In this document: positions 46,901 to 57,800 of the stretch, in pieces
Layout: the number at the start of each line of letters is the position of its first letter
How positions within the stretch are numbered: the stretch's first letter is position 1
Notes under the pieces: generated by a model
What the model was told of the DNA's origin: nothing
The model's database searches: none
Seen by the model: only the letters and a program-made list of their open reading frames with translations
Assembly (NCBI GenBank): GCA_028583605.1
Contig: CM053337.1
Location: 13,529,478-13,593,477 of the forward strand
From: Dastarcus helophoroides
Taxonomy: Eukaryota; Arthropoda; Insecta; Coleoptera; Bothrideridae
Length of the DNA: 64,000 nucleotides
Direction of reading: 5' to 3'
Translations under genes and position numbers: made by a program

Positions 46901-49708
46901 AAAACTCAACTTTCGATTTTAAATTCAGAATGCCAATGAAAAATTTGAGTTTACATCTCGCTCGAAATTTCTATAAAGTGATTCGAGGTTTAAGCTCGAA
47001 ATTTCAAACTAAATCTCAAAATTCCTGTGAAGAATTAAAATTAAAAGTATAAAACGCAATTTTATCAAAAACACTAAAATTGAATACGTAAATAGAAAAA
47101 TAAAGACCAAATTTCGAGAAAATCAAATCATTCGGAACTAAGCTTAGAATTTGTATGAAAAAATTCTCGAAATACCGAGAAAAAAATCGATATTTCGTGA
47201 TTAAAGTTTAAATAACCAAAACTATTAGAAAGAAACCCGAATTTCGAGTTTAAAATCAGAATCAGAGCAGAAAAATTGAGTTTACGTCTCGCTCGAAATT
47301 TCTAAAAAGTCATTCGAGGTTTAAGCTCGAAATTTCAAACTAAATCTCAAAATTTCTGTGAAAAATTAAAATTAAAAGTATAAAACAAAATTTTAGCAAG
47401 AACACTAAAATTGGATACGTAAATAGAAAAAAAATACCAAATTTCGAGAAAATCAAATCATTGGGGACTAAGCTCAGAATTTGTAAAAAAAAATTCTCGA
47501 AATACCGAGAAAAAAATCGACATTTCGAGATTAAAGTTTAAAAAACCAAAACTATTAGAAAGAAACCCGAATTTCGAATTTAAAATCAGAATCAGAACAG
47601 AAATTTTGAGTTTACGTCTCGCTCGAAATTTCTAAAAAGTCATTCGAGGTTTAAGCTCGAAATTTCAAACTAAATCTCACAATTTCTATGAAGAATTAAA
47701 ATTAAAAGTATAAAACAAAATTTTAGCAAGAACACTAAAATTGGATACGTAAATAGAAAAAAAATACCAAATTTCGAGAAAATCAAATCATTGGGGACTA
47801 AGCTCAGAATTTGTAAAAAAAAATTCTCGAAATAGCGAGAAAAAAATCGACATTTCGAGATTAAAGTTTAAAAAACCAAAACTATTAGAAAGAAACCCGA
47901 ATTTCGAATTTAAAATCAGAATCAGAACAGAAATTTTGAGTTTACGTCTCGCTCGAAATTTCTAAAAAGTCATTCGAGGTTTAAGCTCGAAATTTTATAC
48001 CAAATGTCAAAATTTCTGTGAAGAATTAAAATTAAAAGTATAACACACAAGTTTAGCAAGAACACTAAAATTGAATACGTAAATAGAAAAAAAGACCAAA
48101 TTTCGAGAAAATCAAATCATTGGGGACTAAGCTAAGAATTTGTAAAAAAAAATTCTCGAAATATCGAGAAAAAATCGACATTTCGAGATTAAAGTTTAAA
48201 AAACCAAAACTATTAGAAAGAAACCCAAATTTCGAGTCTAAAATCAGAATCAGAGCAGAAAAATTGAGTTTACGTCTCGCTCGAAATTTCTAAAAAGTCA
48301 TTCGAGGTTTAAGCTCGAAATTTTATACCAAATGTCAAAATTTCTGTGAAGAATTAAAATTAAAAGTGTAAAACACAATTTTTGCAAGGACACTAAAATT
48401 GAATACGAAAAAAAGACCAAATTTTGAGAAAATCAAATCATTCGGAACTAAGCTCAGAATTTGTATAAAGAAATTGTCGAAACACCGAGAAAAAAATCGA
48501 CATTTCGAGATTAAAATTTAAAAAACCAAAACTATTAGAAACCCAAATTTCGAGTCTAAAATCAGAACCAGAGCGGAAATTTTGAGTTTACTTCGCGCTC
48601 GAAATTCAGAAGAAGTCATTCGACGTTTAAGCTCGAAATTTCGAACAAAAATACAAAATTCCTGTAAAAAGTTAAAATAAAAAGTTTATAATAGAAATTA
48701 TCAAGAAAACTGACGCAAATCGAAAGAAAAAGGACAAAATTATGAGAAAATACTCGAGAACATTTCGAGAAAATACTCGACAACTATTTCCAAAATTCCT
48801 AACTTTTAAAACAAGAGACACACATTATACAGTCGAGGTACAACTATGGATCAAGTTTCAGATCTTCCCTGTGGCAGTTTAACTCGCTATACTCCTTTTC
48901 AGCTCAATCTGAAATCCCCAAAAGGCCCAAAAGTTCCCTAAGGCCGCCGAGCGTGAGGCCCTCAAGCGCCAGACCGGGGGCGCCCCGACTACGACCGGAT
49001 TCTGCCATTAAACCGCAGGAAACGATGACCATGGGAAAAATCAATGTGATCGTGGAAAATTACGATAAAGACGCAGACGACGAAGAGACAGTAGTCATAC
49101 AAACGGCCCCCGAGATCATAGAAAGTCACTCGTTAACACCGGAAGTCCCCGAAACTAACAAAGGTCAATTAGTCGAACAAATCCTAGAACAAATTAACGA
49201 AGAGGAACCGCCACCGAAACCGAAAGTGGAAATTAACTGGGAACAAGACGGTACGTGAAGTGGAAGCTGTATTGATTATTTTTCTAATACGAAGTTGTAG
49301 GTTTTCGCGATAAAAACTCGATAACTAAAGAAATTAATAATTTGCAAACTCTGATACAAAATTTGACGAAATCGGCGAATCCTTTGGGCAAATTGTTGAA
49401 CTATCTACACGAAGATATGGAAGCTATGTATAACGAGCTCCAACAGTGGTCGAATTCCAAAAAGCAACTCTTTCTGGAAATTGCCAAACAAAAAAGGTTT
49501 GTACCAAGATTGATTCTATAAATCGAGCTGATTAAAAAAAATCGTAATTGTGTTGCCCCGTAGGGTTACAAGTGAACAAAATAAGCCGTTACTGGTTCAA
49601 TTGGAAGCTTTAAATCAGGAAATTAGGAAGCAAGAACAGGAAATCATTTATATTAGGAGTAACATTTTAAGGAACGACGTTACGATAAAAGAACTGATGA
49701 CAAAATAA
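40977..49708 (+). CDS. IFT54: IFT54 / TRAF3-interacting protein 1 (558 aa)
   Basis: Five exons: 40977-41229, 45343-46077, 48903-49250, 49301-49496 and 49564-49708; all phases close. IFT54 is an IFT-B subunit for cargo transport in cilia that binds tubulin and microtubules. The N-terminal calponin-homology-like domain (about residues 1-130) shows [39 protein letters not shown] and, after the first splice, [12 protein letters not shown]; these are the family's hallmark strings. Residues about 150-400 are a low-complexity, Lys/Glu/Ser-rich linker. Exons 4 and 5 encode the C-terminal coiled coil. Human protein is 691 aa; the shorter length comes from the linker. Introns 1 (4.1 kb) and 2 (2.8 kb) are filled by two unrelated tandem arrays. 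Confidence 0.95.
41640..45110. repeat. 657-bp tandem array in IFT54 intron 1, five good copies
   Basis: CTGATGCTAAAAAATTTTG starts at 41810, 42467, 43124, 43782 and 44441, so the period is 657-659 bp. A more diverged unit fragment lies at about 41640-41760, and the array decays after 44900. Copies are nearly identical in the middle. Each unit has small open frames on both strands (the minus-strand one begins [16 protein letters not shown]) that repeat only because the DNA repeats. Confidence 0.95.
46225..46320. repeat. Fold-back repeat fragment in IFT54 intron 2
   Basis: Carries TTGTTGTCTTTTTTTAATCG, TTCTTGGTTTCAGGGAACAA and TTTTGTATTTCAATTTATC. It lies between two direct copies (46150 and 46330) of a GGTTTCAATCxTGTTAGATC block about 175 bp apart. 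Confidence 0.6.
46500..48800. repeat. 330-bp higher-order satellite in IFT54 intron 2
   Basis: The landmark CTCGCTCGAAATTTCTA recurs near 46957, 47287, 47617, 47947 and 48276, and in changed form near 48595, a period of about 330 bp. Each unit is built of CGAAATTTC-type words with fixed differences, so it is a higher-order form of the same satellite family as at 12.4, 18.1 and 56.0 kb. The array ends about 100 bp before exon 3. Confidence 0.93.
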
Positions 49709-49980
49709 TTATACACGATTGTTTTCACCAAGAGACACATAAAATAAGATTCTACAAAAGTAAAAAAATTAAGTGCAATTATAAAACTAGTTATAGATTT
49801 TTTTTAAAACATTAAACAGATTTTTGCATTGCAGACGTATTTTTTTCTCTCCTATTCGAAATTTCACTTTAAAACACAAAATCTAGAATTTAAATCCGTA
49901 ATTTTCATTTTACTATTTTATTTACAGGTTATTCTGTAATTTTTTAATTTTTAGAAACGTTGAAATTTCGAGTAACTTTA
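49709..49980. other. 3' flank of IFT54
   Basis: AT-rich, presumably the 3' UTR and flank. No further feature seen. Confidence 0.4.
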
Positions 49981-49989
49981 ATTTTTTAG

Positions 49990-50280
49990 TGGAATATGCA
50001 TTTAATCGAAAAACCTCTGAAATGTAGGCAACACATTAATCACTAAGACGTTATGCGTGAACGTAGCTTTATTTTTGGTGATATTTCTATGATTTTCAGC
50101 AAATGTCAGACACTCTGTCAAAGGGAAGGTTTGCCAATCTAAAAACCTTTAAAAATGTAGGCAACACATTAATCACTAAAACTTTATGCGTGAAAGTAGC
50201 TTTATTTTTGGTGATATTTCTATGATTTTCAACAAACATCAGACACTCTGTCAAAGGGAAGGTTTGCCAATCTATAAACG
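49990..50280 (-). repeat. R-repeat core, tandem pair of about 134 bp
   Basis: TGTAGGCAACACATTAATCA, TTATGCGTGAA and GACACTCTGTCAAAGGGAAG occur twice about 134 bp apart. The AGGCAACACATTAATCA core is the R core linked to ISCA2 fragments elsewhere, so this is a locally duplicated R derivative. Confidence 0.8.
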
Positions 50281-50582
50281 ACGAAGTATTTCTAAATTTT
50301 AGTAACTTTTACTTTATATAACAGGGTGTGGCATGACCTGAATTTTCAAAAACATTTGTCATCTATAATTGTCATTTGTGAACTTAACCAAACTTATTTA
50401 TTGTTTAGTTAACGCATTTTATTTTATTTTATACGGAATTCGAGCATATATTGTGCAACATATGTAGTTATTTTGTATTGTTATTGTGTCAAACAAGTAA
50501 ATAAACAACAATAAAAGATAAAGATACTTTCAACATTGATAGTGACAGTGACAGTTGTCAGTGTAAAATGCATATATTTAAT

Positions 50583-50612
50583 CAAGAAGACTATAATATT
50601 ATAGTCTTCTTG
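50583..50612. repeat. 30-bp perfect palindrome
   Basis: CAAGAAGACTATAAT and its inverse meet without spacer. A related 19-bp palindrome (CAAGAAGACAGTCTTCTTG) lies at 50786-50804. The sequence between has three GGTGCGA motifs and raised G+C content. Confidence 0.85.
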
Positions 50613-50829
50613 TATTTAATACTTCTGTATTGCGAGTTCCCTATTCTTTTCATAAGCGAAAGCTGTCTTCGTTCGTCTAGGATAGTCTCCGCGACTGGTG
50701 AGTTTGGCGCAAGCGTCAGTTCGAATTGCGAGGTGCGAGCGATCTTGTCTTTGGTGCGAGCCTTTGTGGTGCGAACAAAACAATCAAGAAGACAGTCTTC
50801 TTGCAGACAATTTTCTCGCACTTTCAACG

Positions 50830-51892
50830 TATGAACGACCGCTTGCGCATTGTTATTCGGGCTCGTAGAGAAGCCGAGTATAAAGAGAGGTGTGGATCCA
50901 CGTAAAACGAGGTAGAAGCGTTGATTAAATACTATATTCAGTCAACGGTAAAAGTATTAAATAAAAATGTAAACAGTAAAGTCACTAGATAAAGTGCCAA
51001 CCATCTTTTTTGCTCCCTATGTTGGTAATTATACCCTGTGACAAAAAAAAATGGTGGGAGTAAAAAGTGTCAACCTCCTGATTTCTAGTAATTTATCTAA
51101 AGGTTGATTTAATACTTGACGGCTTATTTTTATCGCTAGTTGACGCACATTTATCTGAAATGGACTAAAACATATAATAGAAAGGTCAACATTTCGTACT
51201 TAAGGTCAACAATTCATCTTGAGAATATCAAAAATGTTTAGGAAAAAAAATCGAAATCAAATTCAAGATCAACTACGACAATTAATGTTTGTATATCTTT
51301 ACGGCTACAACGCAATGTAAAGGATGGCTTTTACGTGCCAAGTTTTCAGAGGATGATCAATAAGAAATGATAACACTTTCTAACTGAACTGATTGACTGA
51401 ATTGAATCGAGTTAAATTAAAGGTAATTCAATCAGCAATACGTTGGTACTCGTAATCACTTTAAATCTCCCGGTTAACTCAGTTGAAGCGTTTTCTTCCC
51501 GGTGGCGCCACCGGCGCCGACTTTCACGAAATAAGCCAGCCACCATTTTGATACGGGTGATAAGACGGTTGACGACTTTCCGGGGGCGAAAATAATGTTT
51601 ATTTTCTAAGGGTTGTGAGGTTAGTGCGCCAAAAATCCTTTTTATCCATCGCAATTATCGACTCAATAAGGTACGTACCGTTTATTTAATTCTACAGAAC
51701 ATATGACGAGTAGAAAGTGTTGATGATCTAATTTGCAGTTTTAGACCGCTTTATTACTTTTGTGTATTTGGGGTTGCGTGTGCATTATTTGCTGATATGT
51801 AAACAAACTCAATTTATTTTTATCGCGTGTTATTAGTTGCATATTTGGACGAATTATTATTTGTAGATTATAGACGAATGTCTGAATAAAAT
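50830..51892. other. Intergenic DNA upstream of the zinc-finger gene
   Basis: Contains an R-linked block (GTATTAAATCAACC inverse) at about 51080-51180. The 51470-51610 stretch is GC-richer. The 5' UTR and promoter of the zinc-finger gene are expected in the last few hundred bases, but no core element is decisive. Confidence 0.45.
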
Positions 51893-54800
51893 ATGGATCA
51901 GAATTGTATAACTGTTAAAGTTGAGGAACCTCCATCGAACGATAATGATATTCATACGGTTTACCTTCAAAATATTCCCACCGATAACGAGATACAGCCG
52001 GTGATACTTAATAATTATATCTCGACGGCGAATTCCGATGGGAATTTTAATATAGAAAACGCCGAAGAAGAAGAAGTCATTCACACTTACATTCTAGAGT
52101 AAGTTGGTACTATACCGGGGTCGATCAAATAAAAATGTCCAATTGTCTCACCACAGATAACCTTCGTGTCACAGAATAGCTTTGTGTCGCACCACAGAAT
52201 ACTTTCGTGTCGCACCAGGACCGTACCTAGAAAATTTAATTCGTCGAACTTCTAACCGGGGTTTTTTGGGGGAAACGGCCAAGATTTCGAATTCGAACGG
52301 TTTGACTTCGGAAAAATAATCAAGAATTCGAGTCAAAAAGATGTTTAAATTGCCTAAATAAATAAAAATTGGTGTCAAATTTCTTTAAAAAGTGTTTTTC
52401 GAATTTTGAATTTTCATTGAATCTCAAACTGGTTTTTTTGGTAAAAACGGGTAAGATTTCGAATTTAAACGTTCTCTTTAGGAAAAATCAAGAATTCAAA
52501 TCAAAAAAATGTTTAAATTGCTTAAATAAATGAAGATTGATGCCAAATTTTTTAAAATAAAATTTTTGGTTTGTCTAACCTCAAAACTGTTTTTTTTTTT
52601 TTGGAGAAAACTGTCAAGGCTTAAAATTCAAACGTTCGACGTAGGGAAAAATCAACACTAAGTTAAAAAAAAATATTTAAATTGCTTAAATAAATAGAAA
52701 TTGGTGTCAAAATTCTTTAAAAAATAGATTTTGATGTACGACTAATATACTTAAAAATCTTCAAACATCGTCTCATAGATAAAGAAATAGGTTAAATTTT
52801 TTAATATTTATTAATAAAAATGTCTGTATGTGCTTTCAAAAGTGTTGTTTTGGTTTCAAAACTGTTGTTTTGCTTTCAAAACTGTTGTTTTGCTTTCAAA
52901 ACTGTTGTTTTGCTTTCAAAACCGTTGTTTTGCTTTCAAATCATTTGTTCAAATTCGAGAAACGAAAACCAGACGCCTACTTAACTGTTAATAAATAAAT
53001 TAATAAATATTATTAATAGCTTATTATAAAGCGTTTAATTTCGATTTTTTCTGAATTGATTGTATGCAGTGCGAGGTGTTGGCAATGAATTCTAGGTTAA
53101 ACATGCTTGCGTGGTTGCCAGTTTGCAGTTTTCGAAATCCTACTCTTATAGAAATTTTTCTGTGCGATCGTTATTCCTCGAATTAATCGATTACCAAAAT
53201 AATTTTTTTTTGCATCTGAGGGTCAGTGACAGAACAAAAAATCATTGTATATAGCTCGGAAAACAACCGTATTAAGTTGTGAGGAACAATTAGAGAGTAT
53301 TGAATTATTTAAAAGAGTTTTATGATGAGATTACTGAAAAAAAAAACTTGTGGGGTTTTAAAGACAAACAAAAATTTGAAAGAAACGTTTTCATTTGGTT
53401 TTCCTATGATTACTCAAATACTGCGAATGCTTAAGATCTCAGAAGTGGGAAAGCGCTGTTTTGAATTAGACTTTGTTGGTTACTGCGATGTTTTCCCATA
53501 ATTAGAATTTTTGAAATGGATGCAAAGGACATTTTTCTTTGATTACGCCCCGACGAGATGTTGAATTTGATTTTTTTAAACCGATGTTTTGTTCCGGAAT
53601 AGAAATGGCGAATATACGTCATTAAGTACTGAAGTTATCGAGGAAGACATCACTAACCAAGCCGAATACGACGAAGTAGATGAAAATTCATGGTTTAACA
53701 TTAATGAGACCAATTCAACTGAAGATACAGAGTCTCAAGTCACAGAAGAATCCGTCGATGATCCGGAACCAATTTATGTGGATAACGTAAAAGAAGAAGA
53801 GGGAGTCATTTGCCAAAGGTGTAATAAGCTTTTCGGAACTTTGAAGGTATCGCCACGTCCATAGATTTTAATTTTAAAATTACAACCCAAGAAGCGTTTT
53901 TTATGATTTTCATAAATCTGCCTTGTCTTTAGATTATTCTAATTAACATGACATTTCAATTGTCCAGGATTACGAGATACACGCAAAAGCCCACAAAAGA
54001 CGAGACGAAAGGGGAGAGGATGCAGGTGAAGATGAAGGATACGACCCTTTGGCCTTTGAAATTTGTCCCTGCTGTGGGGACCCGGTCGACTCAGCCCACA
54101 TGGTTAATATACTTGTTACTTCCCCTGTAAATCCCCTATAACGATCTGTGTTTTAGTTGGGCGATTTCAAATGCGACGAATGCGATCTGCTTTTCGAAAA
54201 ACAAAGTATTTTGCAACGTCATAAAAGCCTGGAACATCCCGAAGATCGAAAGTGGTATAAATGCTCCGAATGCAAGGTGCAATGCAGGGAGAAGAACGAC
54301 TTCATCAACCACATGAAAATACATTCCGTAAAGCACATTAAATGTCCCGACTGCGGTAAAGAATTCAGGAGGAAGTATCACTTCGAAAGACATATTCAGA
54401 TGACCGGTTGCACCGGCGTCAAAAGAGTGGAACTCAAATGCAACGTAAGTTCAACGTTTTGTTTCATTTACATTTTATTATCTTTAACTGCTTGACCTAA
54501 AATACAATCTTTAAGTTTTTAAGTTGATTGCAGCACCCTGGATGACTTAGCATACGGAGGGCAGCGTTATTCTCTATTTGTATGCTGCTTATGAAGCTAC
54601 AGACGGATAGATGGCGCTACATTCTCTTTTAACGCACATTATGCTACCCTAATGAAATCAAATAAGATCGAAGCAGAGTTTTTATCCTCAACTCTAATTC
54701 TGATAAAATTCCAATGTTTCTACCTTTTTCTTTGACACTTTATCTTTATCTAGAATCATTGCCTCAATTGTTACTCTTATTTTATTTAGTGTATTCATAT

Positions 54801-57800
54801 TGTTACGTGCGTTATCGGTTCGAATTGATTAGCACGTGAATTGAACAATACCCACTTTATTACTGAACTCAACTCGGATCACTACAACTGAATAATTAAC
54901 TCACTTATTGACTTCGAACTGTTAACTCACTACTTAACTACACCGACCCTAACTGACTAATTCGAGGGAGAGCTGGCCGCTTTATATAGTTTTGGCTTCC
55001 AGGTTCTAGAACAATCCGGCAGATAAGGCTTATCCTTTGCCGAAATTTCGGGAACGCTTATCTTCCGTTTGCTTCGTTATCGCGGCCGCCATCCCCTTAT
55101 CAGACCTTTCTAGAAACTTTCCTCAAATACTAAATTCTACAATTTACATTTCGTTACAATATGCTCTAGTTCGAATCCTACCCAATTAATTCAGTTCTCG
55201 ATTTTGTGTTAAAGGTCTGCAGCAAGATATTTTTTAGAAGAGACAACCTCAAAGAGCACTTGGAGGCCCACGCCGGCAACATCAAGAAAAAACGGAAGGA
55301 ATTCCCCTGCGATTATTGCCACAAAGTTTTCCAAACGTACGCCTTACTTAACGTCCACGTTCGTACTCACACCGGTGCGTTATCTCTCGCATCTACCCCC
55401 CCAACTTAAACATAACTGACCACTTTCTTTTATTCAGGCGAAAGACCCTACCCGTGCGATCTCTGCCCTAAAAGGTTCCCCTCTAGCGGCGCAATGAAAA
55501 AACATCGTCGGATGCACACCGGGGAAAAACCGTTTAAGTGCACCCATTGCGGTAACAGGTTCGCCGCCAAGGAAACGCTCAATAGACACGTTAAAACGCA
55601 CACGGGGGATAAACCGCACACATGCCAATTTTGCGGGAAATCCTTCATCCAGGTAATTCGAACCCCAGGGTTGCCAGATTCTTCGGTAATTAAACACATT
55701 AGGTCCCTGTACACTTACAGCCGTTTCGCGCGATTTTGTTAGGACGACGCGTGTTCCAAGCGTTACGCAAAAAAAAGTGGTGGTTAAGAAGTTTGTCGCT
55801 AGGAATACAACGTCCCATTCGCGCACAGTCTTTTACTTTGACATGATTTTGAAGCATTCTTCTCCCAAGTGACTTTTACTCATATTTTTATGCGCGCGAT
55901 TGGAACGACACGCTCTAAACCCGCGCGATTGGAACAGTGCAAGCTAAATCGCGGAAAAGAGTCCAAGTGCTTGACACACAGAGAAGAAGCAAAAACAATT
56001 TTAGTCAAAAACGTTTTTGACTAGGCGTGTTTCTACTTTTTTCTCGAAATTTCAACTTTTTTCCTCGAAATTTCGACTTTTTTCTCGAAATCTAGACTTT
56101 TTCCCAAATTTTGACCTTTTTCTCGAAAAATATCGAAATTTCGACTTTTTTCTCGAAATTTCGATGTTTTTTTCTGAAAATTTCGACTTCTTTCGCAAAT
56201 TTCAACTTTTTTCCTCGAAATTTCGACTTTTTTCTCGAAATCTAGACTTTTTTCTCAAATTTTGACCTTTTTCTCGAAAAATATCGAAATTTCGACTTTT
56301 TTCTCGAAATTTCGATGTTTTTTTCTGAAAATTTCGACTTCTTTCGCAAATTTCTACTTTTTTTCTCGAAATGTCGACTGTTTTCTTGAAATTTTAACTT
56401 TTTTTTTCTCGAAATTTTGACTTTTCTCAAAATATTTCAAAATTTTTTTCTCGAAATTTCGACGTTTTTTCTTAAAATTTCGTTTTTTTTTCTCAAATTT
56501 TAACTTTTTTCTCGAAATTTCGACGTTTTTTCTTAAAATTTGGTTTTTTTCCTCAAACTTTGACTTTTTTCTCGAAATTTTGACTTTAATATCGAAATTG
56601 CGCCATTTTTCTCGCAATTTCAACTTTAAACTCAAAATTTCGACTTTTTTTCTCGATATTTCGACTTTTTTCGCAAATTTCGACTTTTTTCGCAAATTTC
56701 GACTTTTTTTGCAAATTTCGACTTTTTTTTCTCGAAATTCGACTTTTTTCTCGAAATTTCGATCTGAAAAGTTTGCCTTTTTTCTCGAAATTTTGTTTTT
56801 TTTCTTCCTAATTTTCGACTTTTTTCGCGAAATCTCGACTTTTTCTCGAAATATTTCGAAATTTCGACATATTTCTCGAAATTTCAACTTTTTTCGCGAA
56901 ATTTCATCTTTTTTTCTCTCTAGACTTTGTTCCCAGATTTTGACATTTTTCTCAAAATATTTCGAAATTTCGATTTTTTTCTCGAAATTTCGACGTTTTT
57001 TCCTAAAAGTTCGTTTTCTTTTTAAATTTTGACTTTTTTCTCGAAATTTTTCACTTTAGTATCGAAATTTCGCCATTTTTCTCGAAATTTCAACTTTAAA
57101 CTCAAAATTTCGAATATTTTTCTCTAAATTTCGGCTTTTTTCTCGAAATATCGAATTTTATCTTAAATTTCGACTTTTTCCGGAAATCTTTCGAACCTTT
57201 GACTCTTTTCTCGAAATTTCGACGTTTTTTCTTAAAATTTGGTTTTTTTTCTCAAATTTTGACTTTTTTCTCGAAATTTTGACTTTAATATCGAAATTGC
57301 GCCATTTTTTCGCAATTTTAACTTTAAACTCAAAATTTCGACTTTTTTTCTCGAAATTTCGATTTTTTTCGCAATTTCGACTTTTTTCGCAAATTTCTAC
57401 TTTTTTTGTAAATTTCGACTTTTTTTTTTTGAAATTCGACTTTTTTTCTCAAAATTCGACTTTTTTCTCGAAATTTCGACTTTTTTCTCGAAATTTCGAC
57501 TTTTTTCTCGAAATCTCGAATTTATCTCAAATTTCGACTTTTTCTCGAAATCTTTCGAAACTTCGAATTTTTTCTCGAAATTTCGACTTTTTTCTCGAAA
57601 TTTCCACCTTAATCTGAAAAATTTGCCTTTCTTCTCGAAATTTTGTTTTTTTTTCTTAATTTTCGACTTTTTTCGCGAAATCTCGACTTTTTTCTCGAAA
57701 TATTTCGAAATTTCGACATTTTTCTCGAAATTTCAACTTTTTTCGCGAAATTTCAACTTTTTTTCTCGAAATTTTGACTTTTTTCTCGAAATCTAGACTC

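Noticed and set aside
55160..55190. GTTCGAATCCTA resembling a tRNA T-loop
   Set aside because: No acceptor or anticodon stem can be formed around it.
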